Shown in pieces: positions 7,333-15,165 of a stretch of DNA of 19,622 bases (positions within the stretch are counted from its first letter, which is position 1; the number at the start of each line of letters is the position of its first letter). Source of the stretch: CAYWFU01 sp964457585 (GTDB lineage Bacteria; JACRDZ01); the NCBI GenBank assembly GCA_964457585.1, contig CAYWFU010000056.1:1-19622 (forward strand). Reading direction: 5' to 3'. The notes beneath the pieces were generated by a model. The model did not search any database. It had not been told where the DNA came from and saw only the letters and a list, made by a program, of their open reading frames with translations. The translations under genes and the position numbers were made by a program.

Positions 7333-10300
7333 TTATTGTATACTCAGCGAATTTATAACCTCGCTGAGTATAGGTCTTATTTCCTTTATAAGCTTAATTT
7401 TATTTCTACGTAAAATCTGCTGAATACTCTGCTGGATAATTAAAGGTAATGAACCAGAAATTAAATCCGGAATATTTTTCACATTAGCTTGAACCTTTAA
7501 TAAAAAAATATTACTTATCTTTAATAGATTTTTTTCGATTATCAGCGGAATTGTTTCTGCAAAAATTTTTTCAAATCGCGCCTGCGCCTGCATTGAGCTA
7601 AAAAAAGATGCTTTTTTAACTTCATTATATGCATTTTTTAAAGAAATAGGAATATTAGCAAAAATAATTGTTATATTTTCTTTTATAATTTCAAAAATAA
7701 CATCATAATTAATTAATTTCATAATTTCATTAAAAGCATCTAAATATTTTTTTGGTATTGATGAATCCTGTGAAAAATAACTATTATCAATCGCATCGCT
7801 CACTAATGAAGTAAGACTGCGAATTTTTATATTTTTATCATTTATTGAATTAAATTGCATTTCACAAAAATCACATGCTGTTACTAATATATCTATTTCT
7901 TTTTTGGAAATCATTGACATTAAGTTATTAATTATTTTATTGGAAATCTGAGAATCATAAACTTGCGGAATTATATTTCCACAGCACAATGCTTCCTCTC
8001 TATTTGAGGACATCTCCTTAAATTTTATTTCCGGTAATGACTGAAGTACTTTACGCGGGGCATCGTATAACTTAGAATGCCTTCCCAGATGACATGGATC
8101 GTGATACGTTAAATTAAATGGCATCGGATTATTAAATTTTATTTTTTTATTACTAATTAAATCTGCAATAATTTCTGTTATATGAAATATTTCTATATCC
8201 CATTTAAGTCCATGCTCTTGAGCAAAAGCCGGATAATATTTTTTAAATGCAGAATAACAACTGGGGCATGAAGTTATAATTTTTTTTATTTTTTTTTCAT
8301 TAATTTTTTCTATATTTTTTCTAAAACTTTTTTCTGCGCTTTCTTTATGTCCCCAAAATAGCAATAATATTCCACAGCAATCCTCTTCTACGCCAAAGCT
8401 TGTAAAATTAAAATTTGCTTTATCAAATATTTTTTTTATATTTTGCATCTCAGACTGGCAAATAAAAGATGTGCATCCTGACCAGAATAAAATATCCAAA
8501 TCAGCTTTATTTAACGGCATAATTGATGATCTTGCTTCCCTGCTGATTCCCCATATATTGCCTGTAGCTTCATTAGCATAAGTCATAAAATCTAAAGCAG
8601 GAAATCCATTAAAAATTTGTTTTTCAATAAGATATGACTTCATAATATTAAAACATTCGAATATCGGGATTTCCGTCTGACAGTGGAGTTCGCATCTTCC
8701 GCATGTAGTGCATATTGAAAAAATATCTGCTATTTCTTGATCGTACTTAATATTATTTTTCAATAATTGCTTTACCAGATACCATTTACCGCGCGGTGAA
8801 TATTTTTCTTTATAAGCAGCTTTGAAAAGCGTACAGTCATTACGGCAAAATCCGCATTGAGCGCAAATAAATGCTTCATTAAATATTTTTTCAGGGAATT
8901 CTCCCTTCAATTTTATTTTATCTGACAGCATTGTACCGGCGAAATTACTTATTTTATTTCCAAGAATTGATGATGCTTTAATAGCTGTTTTTAAATGAGT
9001 AGAAGCATCATGCTCACCCTTCATAAGAATTACTTTACCGGGATTAAAAATATCATCAGGATCGTTTTTTATTTTAAATGCTTTAATCTCATTAATTCTA
9101 TTTTCTCCCAATAAACTATGCGATTTATTATGAAAATACATTCCCAGATTATACGGTCTGCCGCCCAATTTTTCTGCCATCTCAATCATTTCAAGGGACT
9201 TTTTATTATGATTGGTAAATTCCGGATTACGTTCATCATCAAGAGCAAATCCAAGAGCAATTGCTTCTTTTTTTTCAACAATGCTCCCATGTATTGTCAT
9301 ATCAGGCATAACATTCGTAATTTTTTCGATAAACTCTTTTAATCTATCAATACTTATAACTATTTCACCTGAAATAAATGAAGGGCCGAGACGCTTAAAT
9401 CTCATTGGATAAAAAAGCGATGCCAGATGAAAGGCTGCAGTATCATCACCGAGAATCTCTCCTCTATTTGCTAAAATAATTTTCTGCAGAGATTGCTCTA
9501 TGAAATTTTTTTTATTTTCCTGATATATACATATTAAAATGAATTTATCTTCAGGATAAAATTTTTTTTCATGCGTTTTCTGTCTATATTTAACATATAA
9601 TGGTAATTCATAACCTATATGCCATAATGGTAAATTCTGTTTATTAATGTCCTTAATGTTTTCTATTAAAGTATCAAAAGTTGGAAATGCTGAAATTATA
9701 AGCTTGTTTGGACTGGATTCTGTCAGTTTTAATGCGACCTGCGCAATAAATCCTGTTATACCTTCAAGCTCATATGCTAAAAAAATTTCATCTCCGGAAA
9801 GTGTTTTTATTTCAGATGATGGAGTAATTATTATAATGGATTTTATTGTTTTATGGAAAAACCCGTACTCATATCCGCCAAAACCTGTACCGCCTTCTGC
9901 TGTCCATCCGCCAACAGTTGACGCTAAGCCGCTTGACGGATAAGTCTCCAGCGCAAGCCCTTCTGCATTAAGTATTGTTTCCAGTTCTTTCCAGATAATA
10001 CCGGGTTCAACAGTTACAATTTTATTTTTTTTATCCAGATTTACTATTTTGTTCATGCGGGTAAAATCAACAACTATTCCCCCTTGAATTGGAATTGCTC
10101 CTCCGTAACCGCTGGTCCCGGCACCGCGCGGCGTAAGATAAATTTTGTTATCTTGCGCAAATTTAATAAGATTTTGCAATTCTTCAATATTTAGCGGTTG
10201 TACAACAGCTTCAGGAATTTTAATAATCATTTTTTCAATTATAGAAGGGATGCTTGCCATATCATGGGAATAAAGCACTCTATCAATAAACTCAAAAGCA

Positions 10301-10362
10301 ACGCGTTCTTTAAATATTTCTTCCAGCTCTTCTTTATGTTCTATGCTTAAGGTTTTAATCAC
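7333..10362 (-). CDS. FAD-linked oxidase fused to 2x[4Fe-4S] and CCG domains (GlcD/GlpC-type)
   Basis: A 1009-aa fusion of the D-lactate/glycolate dehydrogenase class, oxidising a 2-hydroxy acid or similar substrate and passing electrons through iron-sulfur clusters. Residues about 50-185 are the PCMH-type FAD domain (PRGAGTSGYGGAI at 78-90, VGGWTAEGGTGFGGYEYG at 150-167), followed by the FAD-oxidase C-terminal domain ending at IFNPGKV (438-444). Two ferredoxin motifs follow: C500, C503, C506, C510 and C551, C554, C557, C561. Two CCG cysteine-rich domains carry C662-C663 with C699/C702, and HDPCHLG (754-760) with C793-C794 and C830/C833. A helical tail (870-1009) has no motif I know. Translation starts at a GTG (10362) that overlaps the stop of the upstream ligase remnant, indicating former translational coupling. 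The substrate is not evident. Confidence 0.88.
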   Translation of the reverse strand: MIKTLSIEHKEELEEIFKERVAFEFIDRVLYSHDMASIPSIIEKMIIKIPEAVVQPLNIEELQNLIKFAQDNKIYLTPRGAGTSGYGGAIPIQGGIVVDFTRMNKIVNLDKKNKIVTVEPGIIWKELETILNAEGLALETYPSSGLASTVGGWTAEGGTGFGGYEYGFFHKTIKSIIIITPSSEIKTLSGDEIFLAYELEGITGFIAQVALKLTESSPNKLIISAFPTFDTLIENIKDINKQNLPLWHIGYELPLYVKYRQKTHEKKFYPEDKFILICIYQENKKNFIEQSLQKIILANRGEILGDDTAAFHLASLFYPMRFKRLGPSFISGEIVISIDRLKEFIEKITNVMPDMTIHGSIVEKKEAIALGFALDDERNPEFTNHNKKSLEMIEMAEKLGGRPYNLGMYFHNKSHSLLGENRINEIKAFKIKNDPDDIFNPGKVILMKGEHDASTHLKTAIKASSILGNKISNFAGTMLSDKIKLKGEFPEKIFNEAFICAQCGFCRNDCTLFKAAYKEKYSPRGKWYLVKQLLKNNIKYDQEIADIFSICTTCGRCELHCQTEIPIFECFNIMKSYLIEKQIFNGFPALDFMTYANEATGNIWGISREARSSIMPLNKADLDILFWSGCTSFICQSEMQNIKKIFDKANFNFTSFGVEEDCCGILLLFWGHKESAEKSFRKNIEKINEKKIKKIITSCPSCYSAFKKYYPAFAQEHGLKWDIEIFHITEIIADLISNKKIKFNNPMPFNLTYHDPCHLGRHSKLYDAPRKVLQSLPEIKFKEMSSNREEALCCGNIIPQVYDSQISNKIINNLMSMISKKEIDILVTACDFCEMQFNSINDKNIKIRSLTSLVSDAIDNSYFSQDSSIPKKYLDAFNEIMKLINYDVIFEIIKENITIIFANIPISLKNAYNEVKKASFFSSMQAQARFEKIFAETIPLIIEKNLLKISNIFLLKVQANVKNIPDLISGSLPLIIQQSIQQILRRNKIKLIKEIRPILSEVINSLSIQ

Positions 10363-10522
10363 GATTTCAATTCTTTCTTTGATATTTTGCCTGTTCCAGT
10401 TTTTGGCAGGTCAGATAGGGAATATCAAGTTCATTATATGTATAACGTTTTTTATTAAAAATAACTGCTAAATTATTAAAATTTTTTTTTATTGTTTCAT
10501 CAAATAAATCAATTAGGGTCAT
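10359..10522 (-). pseudogene. AMP-forming acyl-CoA synthetase/ligase remnant (internal deletion)
   Basis: Two ends of an AMP-forming ligase are joined with the middle missing. From the ATG at 10522 the frame gives MTLIDLFDETIKKNF and then AVIFNKKRYTYNELD, the typical N-terminus of a fatty-acid or aryl CoA ligase. That frame then runs into an unrelated tail and stops at 10367. In another frame the same DNA encodes SDLPKTGTGKISKKELKS and a TGA at 10359-10361, the canonical C-terminal A10 motif with the catalytic lysine. The two halves are out of frame. Around 450 residues of a normal ligase of about 500 residues are absent. The TGA overlaps the GTG start of the FAD oxidoreductase, so the intact ligase once lay directly upstream in one operon. 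An assembly collapse is possible but less likely, since the junction is not repetitive. Confidence 0.8.
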
Positions 10523-10590
10523 GAGATGAGGGATCTCCATTATTAGATGGGTACTGTCAAAAATAAAATGAAAAAGCGGAGAAAAATATG

Positions 10591-10645
10591 AACCACAGAG
10601 ATCACAGATTTTATTATTTAAAAGAAATCTTTGTGTTCTGTGGTT
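10591..10645. repeat. Small palindromic intergenic repeat (stem-loop)
   Basis: AACCACAGAGATCACAGA pairs imperfectly with TTTGTGTTCTGTGGTT across an AT-rich loop. Foldback sequences built on AACCACAGAG are, to my knowledge, widely dispersed in bacterial genomes. It lies just after the STAS-PilZ stop codon and could act as a transcriptional barrier or mRNA-stabilising structure, which is inference. Confidence 0.6.
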
Positions 10646-10649
10646 AACA

Positions 10650-11390
10650 TTACTTAGGTAAAAGAGATAAAAAATGAGTATGCTTAAGTTGTTCTCTAAA
10701 TTTAAGCCCAATACCCAAAGAACCCGGATTATGTTGAATTCTTAAAAGATCACTTGTAATATGCAAACTTTCTTTTTTATCCAATCCATGTTGTATATTT
10801 TTGTGTCTTGTTATATCCAGATATAGATTTAAAATATGTTTCTCTCTAAGTCCAAAGCTGAATAGAATTTTGAAATCATAAAGTTCGCTAACATCTGCAT
10901 ATTCAAGCCATGCCCCATTGCTGCTAATATTTCGAGTAAAAGCATTTGGAAAAATTATATCGTTTTCTTCTGTTTTAACAATTATTGCTGCAGGGAAACT
11001 TGCTGGAATGCGCGGACTGGTACGTCTGTCTTTATAAAAGTCTTTCGAAGAAGATGCTTCTTGCTCATACAATATAGCTTGAATAGCAGACTTTTCTTGA
11101 CTATATATATTTAAACTTTTGTTTATTTTAGCATGATAAAAAAAGTTAAGAAGTCTGGTTGGGAATTGAACCAGATTTATCTGCATACCATTCTGAATAG
11201 CACTATCAATTATATCCAGAGCCAGTGAGTCCATAGTGTTTACCTGTTCCAGATTAATAACTATTTTATTCTTTTGCGCTTTATGCAAGGCTTCTAATTT
11301 ATTATTAAAATTTTTTATATCATCACCTACAAGATCACCCTTAATCTTTAAAACTGTAACAATACTCTCTTCTCTCTCTTCAATTACCAA
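10650..11390 (-). CDS. STAS-PilZ two-domain regulatory protein
   Basis: A 246-aa soluble protein. Residues 1-110 look like a STAS domain of the anti-sigma-factor-antagonist type: VLKIKGDLVGDDIKNF, then KIVINLEQVNTMDSLAL, with S55 after D54 at the position phosphorylated in SpoIIAA-like proteins. Residues 120-246 look like a PilZ domain with the c-di-GMP motifs RRTSPR (R123 and R127) and NISSNG (N154, S156, G159). It would join a partner-switching input to c-di-GMP sensing, but no kinase, phosphatase or cyclase is nearby, so the pathway is unknown. The start is a TTG at 11390, supported by AAAGGAG 8 nt upstream. It is the first gene of the leftward arm and was probably the operon leader for the ligase and oxidoreductase downstream. 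Confidence 0.8.
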   Translation of the reverse strand: MVIEEREESIVTVLKIKGDLVGDDIKNFNNKLEALHKAQKNKIVINLEQVNTMDSLALDIIDSAIQNGMQINLVQFPTRLLNFFYHAKINKSLNIYSQEKSAIQAILYEQEASSSKDFYKDRRTSPRIPASFPAAIIVKTEENDIIFPNAFTRNISSNGAWLEYADVSELYDFKILFSFGLREKHILNLYLDITRHKNIQHGLDKKESLHITSDLLRIQHNPGSLGIGLKFREQLKHTHFLSLLPK

Positions 11391-11414
11391 AATTTATACT
11401 CCTTTGATTACAAA

Positions 11415-11476
11415 GCAATGAGTGATGAGCAATGAGCAACGAGTTAAAAAAAATATTTAAACTCATTGCTCATTGC
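11415..11476. repeat. Heptamer-built foldback repeat
   Basis: The left arm has four 7-bp units (GCAATGA, GTGATGA, GCAATGA, GCAACGA, 11415-11442). The right arm has two inverted units (TCATTGC twice, 11463-11476). The arms extend through TTTAAA into a near-perfect hairpin (11429-11448 with 11456-11476), followed by a T run. It lies upstream of the STAS-PilZ start. Confidence 0.7.
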
Positions 11477-11567
11477 TTTTTTATACTACATATTATTGTT
11501 AAATACATTATCGGTTAAAAAAAATAATTCTTAATAACTTATTTTAATATATCTAATTTAATATTAT

Positions 11568-11816
11568 GTTGATAATTAATGTTTCGATAATATATCATTT
11601 ATATAATAAAAACAACAAAAAAATGCAAAAAATTATCCACAATTTTATCAACAAATGTTAATAAGCATAACACCTTGGTATATAAGGATTTTTTTTGATT
11701 AATCAATAAAAGCTAAAAAAAATGCTCAAAAATTTTCAATAGAAAAATGCTTGCAATTTTAGGATTTTTTATTAATCTCATTTTTCAAATTTTTTAATTA
11801 TTAACAATTATACACA
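11568..11816. other. Cluster of DnaA-box-like 9-mers in an AT-rich strip (candidate oriC or DnaA-regulated region)
   Basis: Perfect or near-perfect DnaA boxes: TTATCCACA at 11633-11641, TTATACACA at 11808-11816, TTATCAACA at 11645-11653 and, on the minus strand, at 11568-11576. TTATTAACA at 11798-11806 is weaker. The strip is extremely AT-rich and lies exactly where gene direction flips from all-leftward to all-rightward, as expected if forks leave from here. There is no dnaA, dnaN or gidA nearby, so a regulatory DnaA site is an alternative. The remainder of 11480-11850 holds no gene that I can see. Confidence 0.4.
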
Positions 11817-11850
11817 AATTACTAACAGATAATGGTATATAATTTGCTTT

Positions 11851-12012
11851 ATGATTAATTTAAAAAAATATACGTCCGCTGTCTTCTTTAATATGGTTTA
11901 TACCCATCTATATCCCAATAAAGAAAATTACTGTAAAAAACTGATTTTGCTTGACAAGTATAAATTATATAGTAAAATTTCAAACATTATTCAGATTGCC
12001 ATTATGACGTAA
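11851..12012 (+). CDS. Possible 53-aa ORF (weak)
   Basis: An uninterrupted frame from ATG 11851 (MINLKKYTSAVFFNMVY...) to TAA 12010-12012, in a strip where stops are otherwise frequent. No Shine-Dalgarno precedes the ATG, no family is recognised, and a good promoter for ccmE lies inside it at 11951-11978. It is most likely chance. It is listed because it falls in an otherwise gene-free 650-bp region. Confidence 0.15.
   Translation: MINLKKYTSAVFFNMVYTHLYPNKENYCKKLILLDKYKLYSKISNIIQIAIMT
11951..11978 (+). promoter_or_regulatory. Putative sigma-70-type promoter for the ccm operon
   Basis: A perfect -35 TTGACA (11951-11956), a 16-bp spacer, then TAAAAT (11973-11978), placed about 66 bp before the ccmE start. 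The surroundings are AT-rich, so the -10 match alone is weak; the perfect -35 is what makes it credible. No terminator-like hairpin separates it from ccmE. Confidence 0.5.
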
Positions 12013-12044
12013 CCTTCTTGTATAGATAAAAAGTTAGGGAAAAA

Positions 12045-12458
12045 ATGACATCAAAAGGAAAAAAAGTTTTAATTGGGACTATTATTATTTTTGGAGTTGT
12101 TGGGTATCTAACTTATAGCGGGATGAAAGATTCAATGGTGTATTATCTCACTGTAAAAGAATTTCTGGAAAATCAAGATAAGTATAAAAATGAAGGAGTC
12201 CGAATTTCCGGTGTTGTTCTTGACGGCTCTATTATTCGTGATGAGAGCAATGCGTTACATATAACATTTGAAATTATTGATGAAAAACAAAAACAAAAAC
12301 AAATTAAAGTAGATTATACCGGTTTAATTCCTGATACCTTTAAACATGGTGTTACTGTAGTTGTGGAAGGTAAGTTATCTCCTGACCAGCAAATATTCAA
12401 AGCTACTGTCCTGCTTGCTAAATGTCCTTCCAAATATGAAGAGAAAAAGAAAAAATAG
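12045..12458 (+). CDS. ccmE: Cytochrome c maturation haem chaperone CcmE, cysteine (CxxxY) variant
   Basis: CcmE binds haem covalently in the periplasm and hands it to CcmF for attachment to apocytochrome c. The 137-aa protein has one N-terminal anchor (KVLIGTIIIFGVVGYLTY), then the OB-fold core (VRISGVVLDGSIIRDESNAL, ITFEI, IKVDYTGLIPDTFKHG, VTVVVEGKL). At the site where the usual protein reads LAKHxxxY, this one reads LLAKCPSKY, so Cys127 replaces the haem-binding histidine and Tyr131 is kept. This is the CxxxY type known from archaea and some sulfate reducers (System I*). The C-terminus ends soon after in EEKKKK. It leads the ccmE-ccmF-ccmH set; ccmA, ccmB, ccmC and ccmD are not in the window. 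The ATG at 12045 has only a weak AGGG upstream. Confidence 0.93.
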   Translation: MTSKGKKVLIGTIIIFGVVGYLTYSGMKDSMVYYLTVKEFLENQDKYKNEGVRISGVVLDGSIIRDESNALHITFEIIDEKQKQKQIKVDYTGLIPDTFKHGVTVVVEGKLSPDQQIFKATVLLAKCPSKYEEKKKK

Positions 12459-12525
12459 CACACTCAGTAAGGGTAAAAAATTTATTTGGATATATTAATA
12501 TATATTATAGAAAGGTAAAATAAGC

Positions 12526-14490
12526 ATGATAGATTTAGGTTTTTATTCTTTTATAGTAACGTTGATTTTAGCTGCATACATTATTATTGCAGTTTTCATA
12601 GGCAAAAAAAAAGAATCTTATATATTAATAGAAACAGCTCGCCGCAGTTTTCATGTTATTTGCTTTTTTATAACCATTTCTTCAATTGTTTTACTTCATG
12701 CATTAATCACCAGTAATTTTCAGGTAATATACGTAGCTAATTATACCAGCCATACCTTACCTATGTTTTATAAAGTCGCTGCTTTTTGGGCAGGACAGGA
12801 AGGCTCATTGCTTTTCTGGACATGGCTTTTAGCTTTAGGCGGATCCTTTGTTGCCTGGGATACAAAAAATGAATTTCTGGAAAAAAAATATATACCTTAT
12901 GTCTATGCAGTTATTGCTTTTACAGATATATTTTTCTTAATCTTAATGATTTTTGTAACAAATCCTTTTACTCTATTAAATTTTACACCACCTGATGGCA
13001 GCGGATTAAATCCACTACTTCAGAATCTGGGAATGACATGGCATCCGCCAACGCTTTTTCTTGGTTATGCCGCCTATACAATTCCTTTCGCATATGCTAC
13101 AGGCGCATTAATAAGCGGAGAATTAGACAATTCATGGGTGTACGATATTCGCAGATGGAATTTAATTTCATGGTGTTTTTTGACAGTTGGAATTGTTTTA
13201 GGAGCAGAATGGGCTTATGAAATACTCGGATGGGGTGGATATTGGGCATGGGATCCTGTAGAAAATTCCTCATTTATCCCATGGCTCAGCGGCAGTGCGT
13301 TTCTGCATGCAGTAATGATGCAGGAAAAACGTGGAATGCTTAAAATATGGAATTTAGTTCTTGCAATGATCACATTCAATCTTTGTATATTTGGAACATT
13401 TATAACCCGCACAGGAATTATTTCATCAGTGCATTCCTTCGGCAAATCAACACTTGGTCCATTTTTTACAGTATTTATGCTGATTGTTTTGTTTGGTTTT
13501 ATTGCTCTTGTAATATGGCGAAAGGAAAAGCTCATAAGCGAACATGAAATAGAATCTTTTTTATCACGCGAAAGCATGTTCCTTTTTGCTATCGTACTTT
13601 TATCAATTATTTGTTTTGCGGTTTTCTGGGGAACGACTTTTCCTTTAATTTCAGAAATAGTTCAGGGTGTTCAGATTACAGTAGGACAGCCATTTTTCAA
13701 TCAAATTACCATTCCTCAATTTTTAATTTTATTAGCACTAATGGGTATCTGTCCATTAATATCATGGCGTAAAGCAACTGGGCAAAATCTTAAAAAGAAT
13801 TTTGTTATACCGGGTATTGTACTTGTTCTTACTTTAGCCGGATTATATATGTTTAAAATTTATTCCATCTTTCCGTTAATTGCTTTTTCATTATTTGCTT
13901 TTGTATTAAGTATTCTTTTAATTGAATTTTATCGCGGGACAAAAGCTTATCATGTTCAAACCAGTAAAAATTATTTGATTTCATTTTTTAAATCTATCTG
14001 GAGAAATAAGCGCAGATATGGCGGTTATGTTGTTCATCTGGGCATTATTCTTATTTATTTCGGGGTTACAGGTTCAAGCGCTTTTGTTAAAGAAAAAGAG
14101 ATAAATTTAAGGATTGGGCAGAGTGTTAATTTAGGCCCATATAATTTGCAATATGATGATATAATATACAATAATACTCCTCATAAAGAAACAGTGGCAG
14201 CGCGAGTTTCTGTTAAAAGAAATGGTAAATTTTTAGTTACAATGCTCCCTGAAAAGGTTTTTTATCGAAATCGAGAGCAACCATCAACTGAAGTTGCTAT
14301 TTTAAGCTCATTTGAACATGATTTATATATTATTCTGGGTGGATATGACAGGAATAGAATTGTATCTTTTAAATTTTTAATTAATCCATTAGTTTTATGG
14401 ATGTGGATTGGGTGTATTATTATTGGCGTGGGAATTATTATAGCTATATGGCCGGAAACTAAAAAAAAGATTACAAAGGTTGATGGATAA
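12526..14490 (+). CDS. ccmF: Haem lyase subunit CcmF
   Basis: A polytopic inner-membrane protein that receives haem from holo-CcmE and joins it to CXXCH motifs of apocytochromes. At 654 aa it is full length for the family. The periplasmic WWD haem-handling motif is WGGYWAWDPVENSSFIPW (236-253). Candidate haem-ligand histidines include H173 (MTWHPPTLFLGY), H261 (FLHAVMMQEKRG) and H303 (SSVHSFGKSTLGPFF). Early segments FWAGQEGSLLFWTWLLAL and NPLLQNLGM are also typical. Many membrane helices are visible, and the C-terminal periplasmic domain (about 520-610) is followed by a last helix, LWMWIGCIIIGVGIIIAI. It starts 67 bp after ccmE with AAAGGT upstream. Haem transfer here would come from a cysteine-linked CcmE. 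Confidence 0.97.
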   Translation: MIDLGFYSFIVTLILAAYIIIAVFIGKKKESYILIETARRSFHVICFFITISSIVLLHALITSNFQVIYVANYTSHTLPMFYKVAAFWAGQEGSLLFWTWLLALGGSFVAWDTKNEFLEKKYIPYVYAVIAFTDIFFLILMIFVTNPFTLLNFTPPDGSGLNPLLQNLGMTWHPPTLFLGYAAYTIPFAYATGALISGELDNSWVYDIRRWNLISWCFLTVGIVLGAEWAYEILGWGGYWAWDPVENSSFIPWLSGSAFLHAVMMQEKRGMLKIWNLVLAMITFNLCIFGTFITRTGIISSVHSFGKSTLGPFFTVFMLIVLFGFIALVIWRKEKLISEHEIESFLSRESMFLFAIVLLSIICFAVFWGTTFPLISEIVQGVQITVGQPFFNQITIPQFLILLALMGICPLISWRKATGQNLKKNFVIPGIVLVLTLAGLYMFKIYSIFPLIAFSLFAFVLSILLIEFYRGTKAYHVQTSKNYLISFFKSIWRNKRRYGGYVVHLGIILIYFGVTGSSAFVKEKEINLRIGQSVNLGPYNLQYDDIIYNNTPHKETVAARVSVKRNGKFLVTMLPEKVFYRNREQPSTEVAILSSFEHDLYIILGGYDRNRIVSFKFLINPLVLWMWIGCIIIGVGIIIAIWPETKKKITKVDG

Positions 14491-14510
14491 AATAGGAGAC
14501 TATATATTCA

Positions 14511-14993
14511 ATGAAAACTAAAATTATTACCCCTTTAATTATTTTATATTCAATGATATTTCTATATTTCACCAGACCAATTTTTGCTGCTCCTGCAACA
14601 CTGGAAGAAATGGTTCTTGAATTAAAATGTCCTGAAGATCAGGAAACTTTGGAACATCAGCATGGTTGTCAAATACATGCAAAAATGCTTAAAAGGCTCG
14701 AGATTTTAATTTTCGAAGGTAAAACTAAAGATGAAATTTTAGATATTTTTAATGATGAATTTGGACCTGGTTCGCTTGTTAATTTACGCAAAAAAGGATT
14801 CGGTTTACTAGCTTATCTTGTTCCTATTTTAGGATTAACATTAGCTCTGACGTTAATATCCGCATATATTGGCAAATGGATAAAAGTTACCAAAACTCAG
14901 GAGCAAATGAACAAAACAGATGTCAAATTAGAATCTAAAGAAGAAAAATACGAAAAGCAATTCGATGACGAATATAAAGCATTTAAAGGATAA
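14511..14993 (+). CDS. ccmH: CcmH-like thiol protein lacking the CXXC motif
   Basis: CcmH normally reduces or holds the apocytochrome CXXCH thiols through an LRCxxC motif. This 160-aa protein has a signal sequence (hydrophobic to about residue 26, ending PIFAAPA), then LEEMVLELKCPEDQ, where the second cysteine of CXXC is Asp. Another cysteine, C53 in HQHGCQIH, lies 12 residues after C40, giving CX12C. The helical segment MLKRLEILIFEGKTKDEILDIFNDEFGPGSLV matches the CcmH three-helix domain, and a C-terminal membrane helix (about 97-120) follows, so the fold and topology fit. It lies 20 bp after ccmF with GGAG upstream. Its stop TAA (14991-14993) is one copy of a target-site duplication of a foldback element. 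Whether C40/C53 work as a redox pair is unknown. Confidence 0.82.
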   Translation: MKTKIITPLIILYSMIFLYFTRPIFAAPATLEEMVLELKCPEDQETLEHQHGCQIHAKMLKRLEILIFEGKTKDEILDIFNDEFGPGSLVNLRKKGFGLLAYLVPILGLTLALTLISAYIGKWIKVTKTQEQMNKTDVKLESKEEKYEKQFDDEYKAFKG

Positions 14994-15150
14994 GGCAGTG
15001 AGCAAAAATAACTTCCACATCTTGCTTGTCTTTTGCTCCGTCTTCTGCGTTGTGCTAAAGGTTACATAGCATTGCTATGCGCCCTTTAGCACGTCTTGAA
15101 GACGAAACAAAATCCTGCGCAATATGTGAAAGTTATTTTTGCTCACTGCC
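14994..15150. mobile_element. MITE family B, member 1 (157 bp, TAA duplication at the ccmH stop)
   Basis: A nearly complete palindrome. The 27-bp ends GGCAGTGAGCAAAAATAACT and AGTTATTTTTGCTCACTGCC pair with one mismatch nearby, and the inner halves (around GTGCTAAAGG and CCTTTAGCAC) pair imperfectly. TAA flanks both sides (14991-14993, 15151-15153), and the left TAA is the ccmH stop codon. Removing the element restores a tight junction, GGATAATGGGAGATAAAAATG, between ccmH and the next gene. It has no coding capacity. The 3-bp TNA-type duplication and GG ends would fit an IS5-group transposase acting in trans, which is inference. Confidence 0.85.
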
Positions 15151-15165
15151 TAATGGGAGATAAAA

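Noticed and set aside
10367..10711. A 114-aa minus-strand reading frame as a separate gene
   Set aside because: Its first part overlaps STAS-PilZ, and its end is the frameshifted joint of the ligase remnant.
12007..12044. Earlier start for ccmE
   Set aside because: No upstream in-frame start with a ribosome site; the ATG at 12045 gives a proper membrane-anchored CcmE.
13215..13577. Minus-strand frame within ccmF
   Set aside because: It is antisense to the WWD region of ccmF; no independent evidence.
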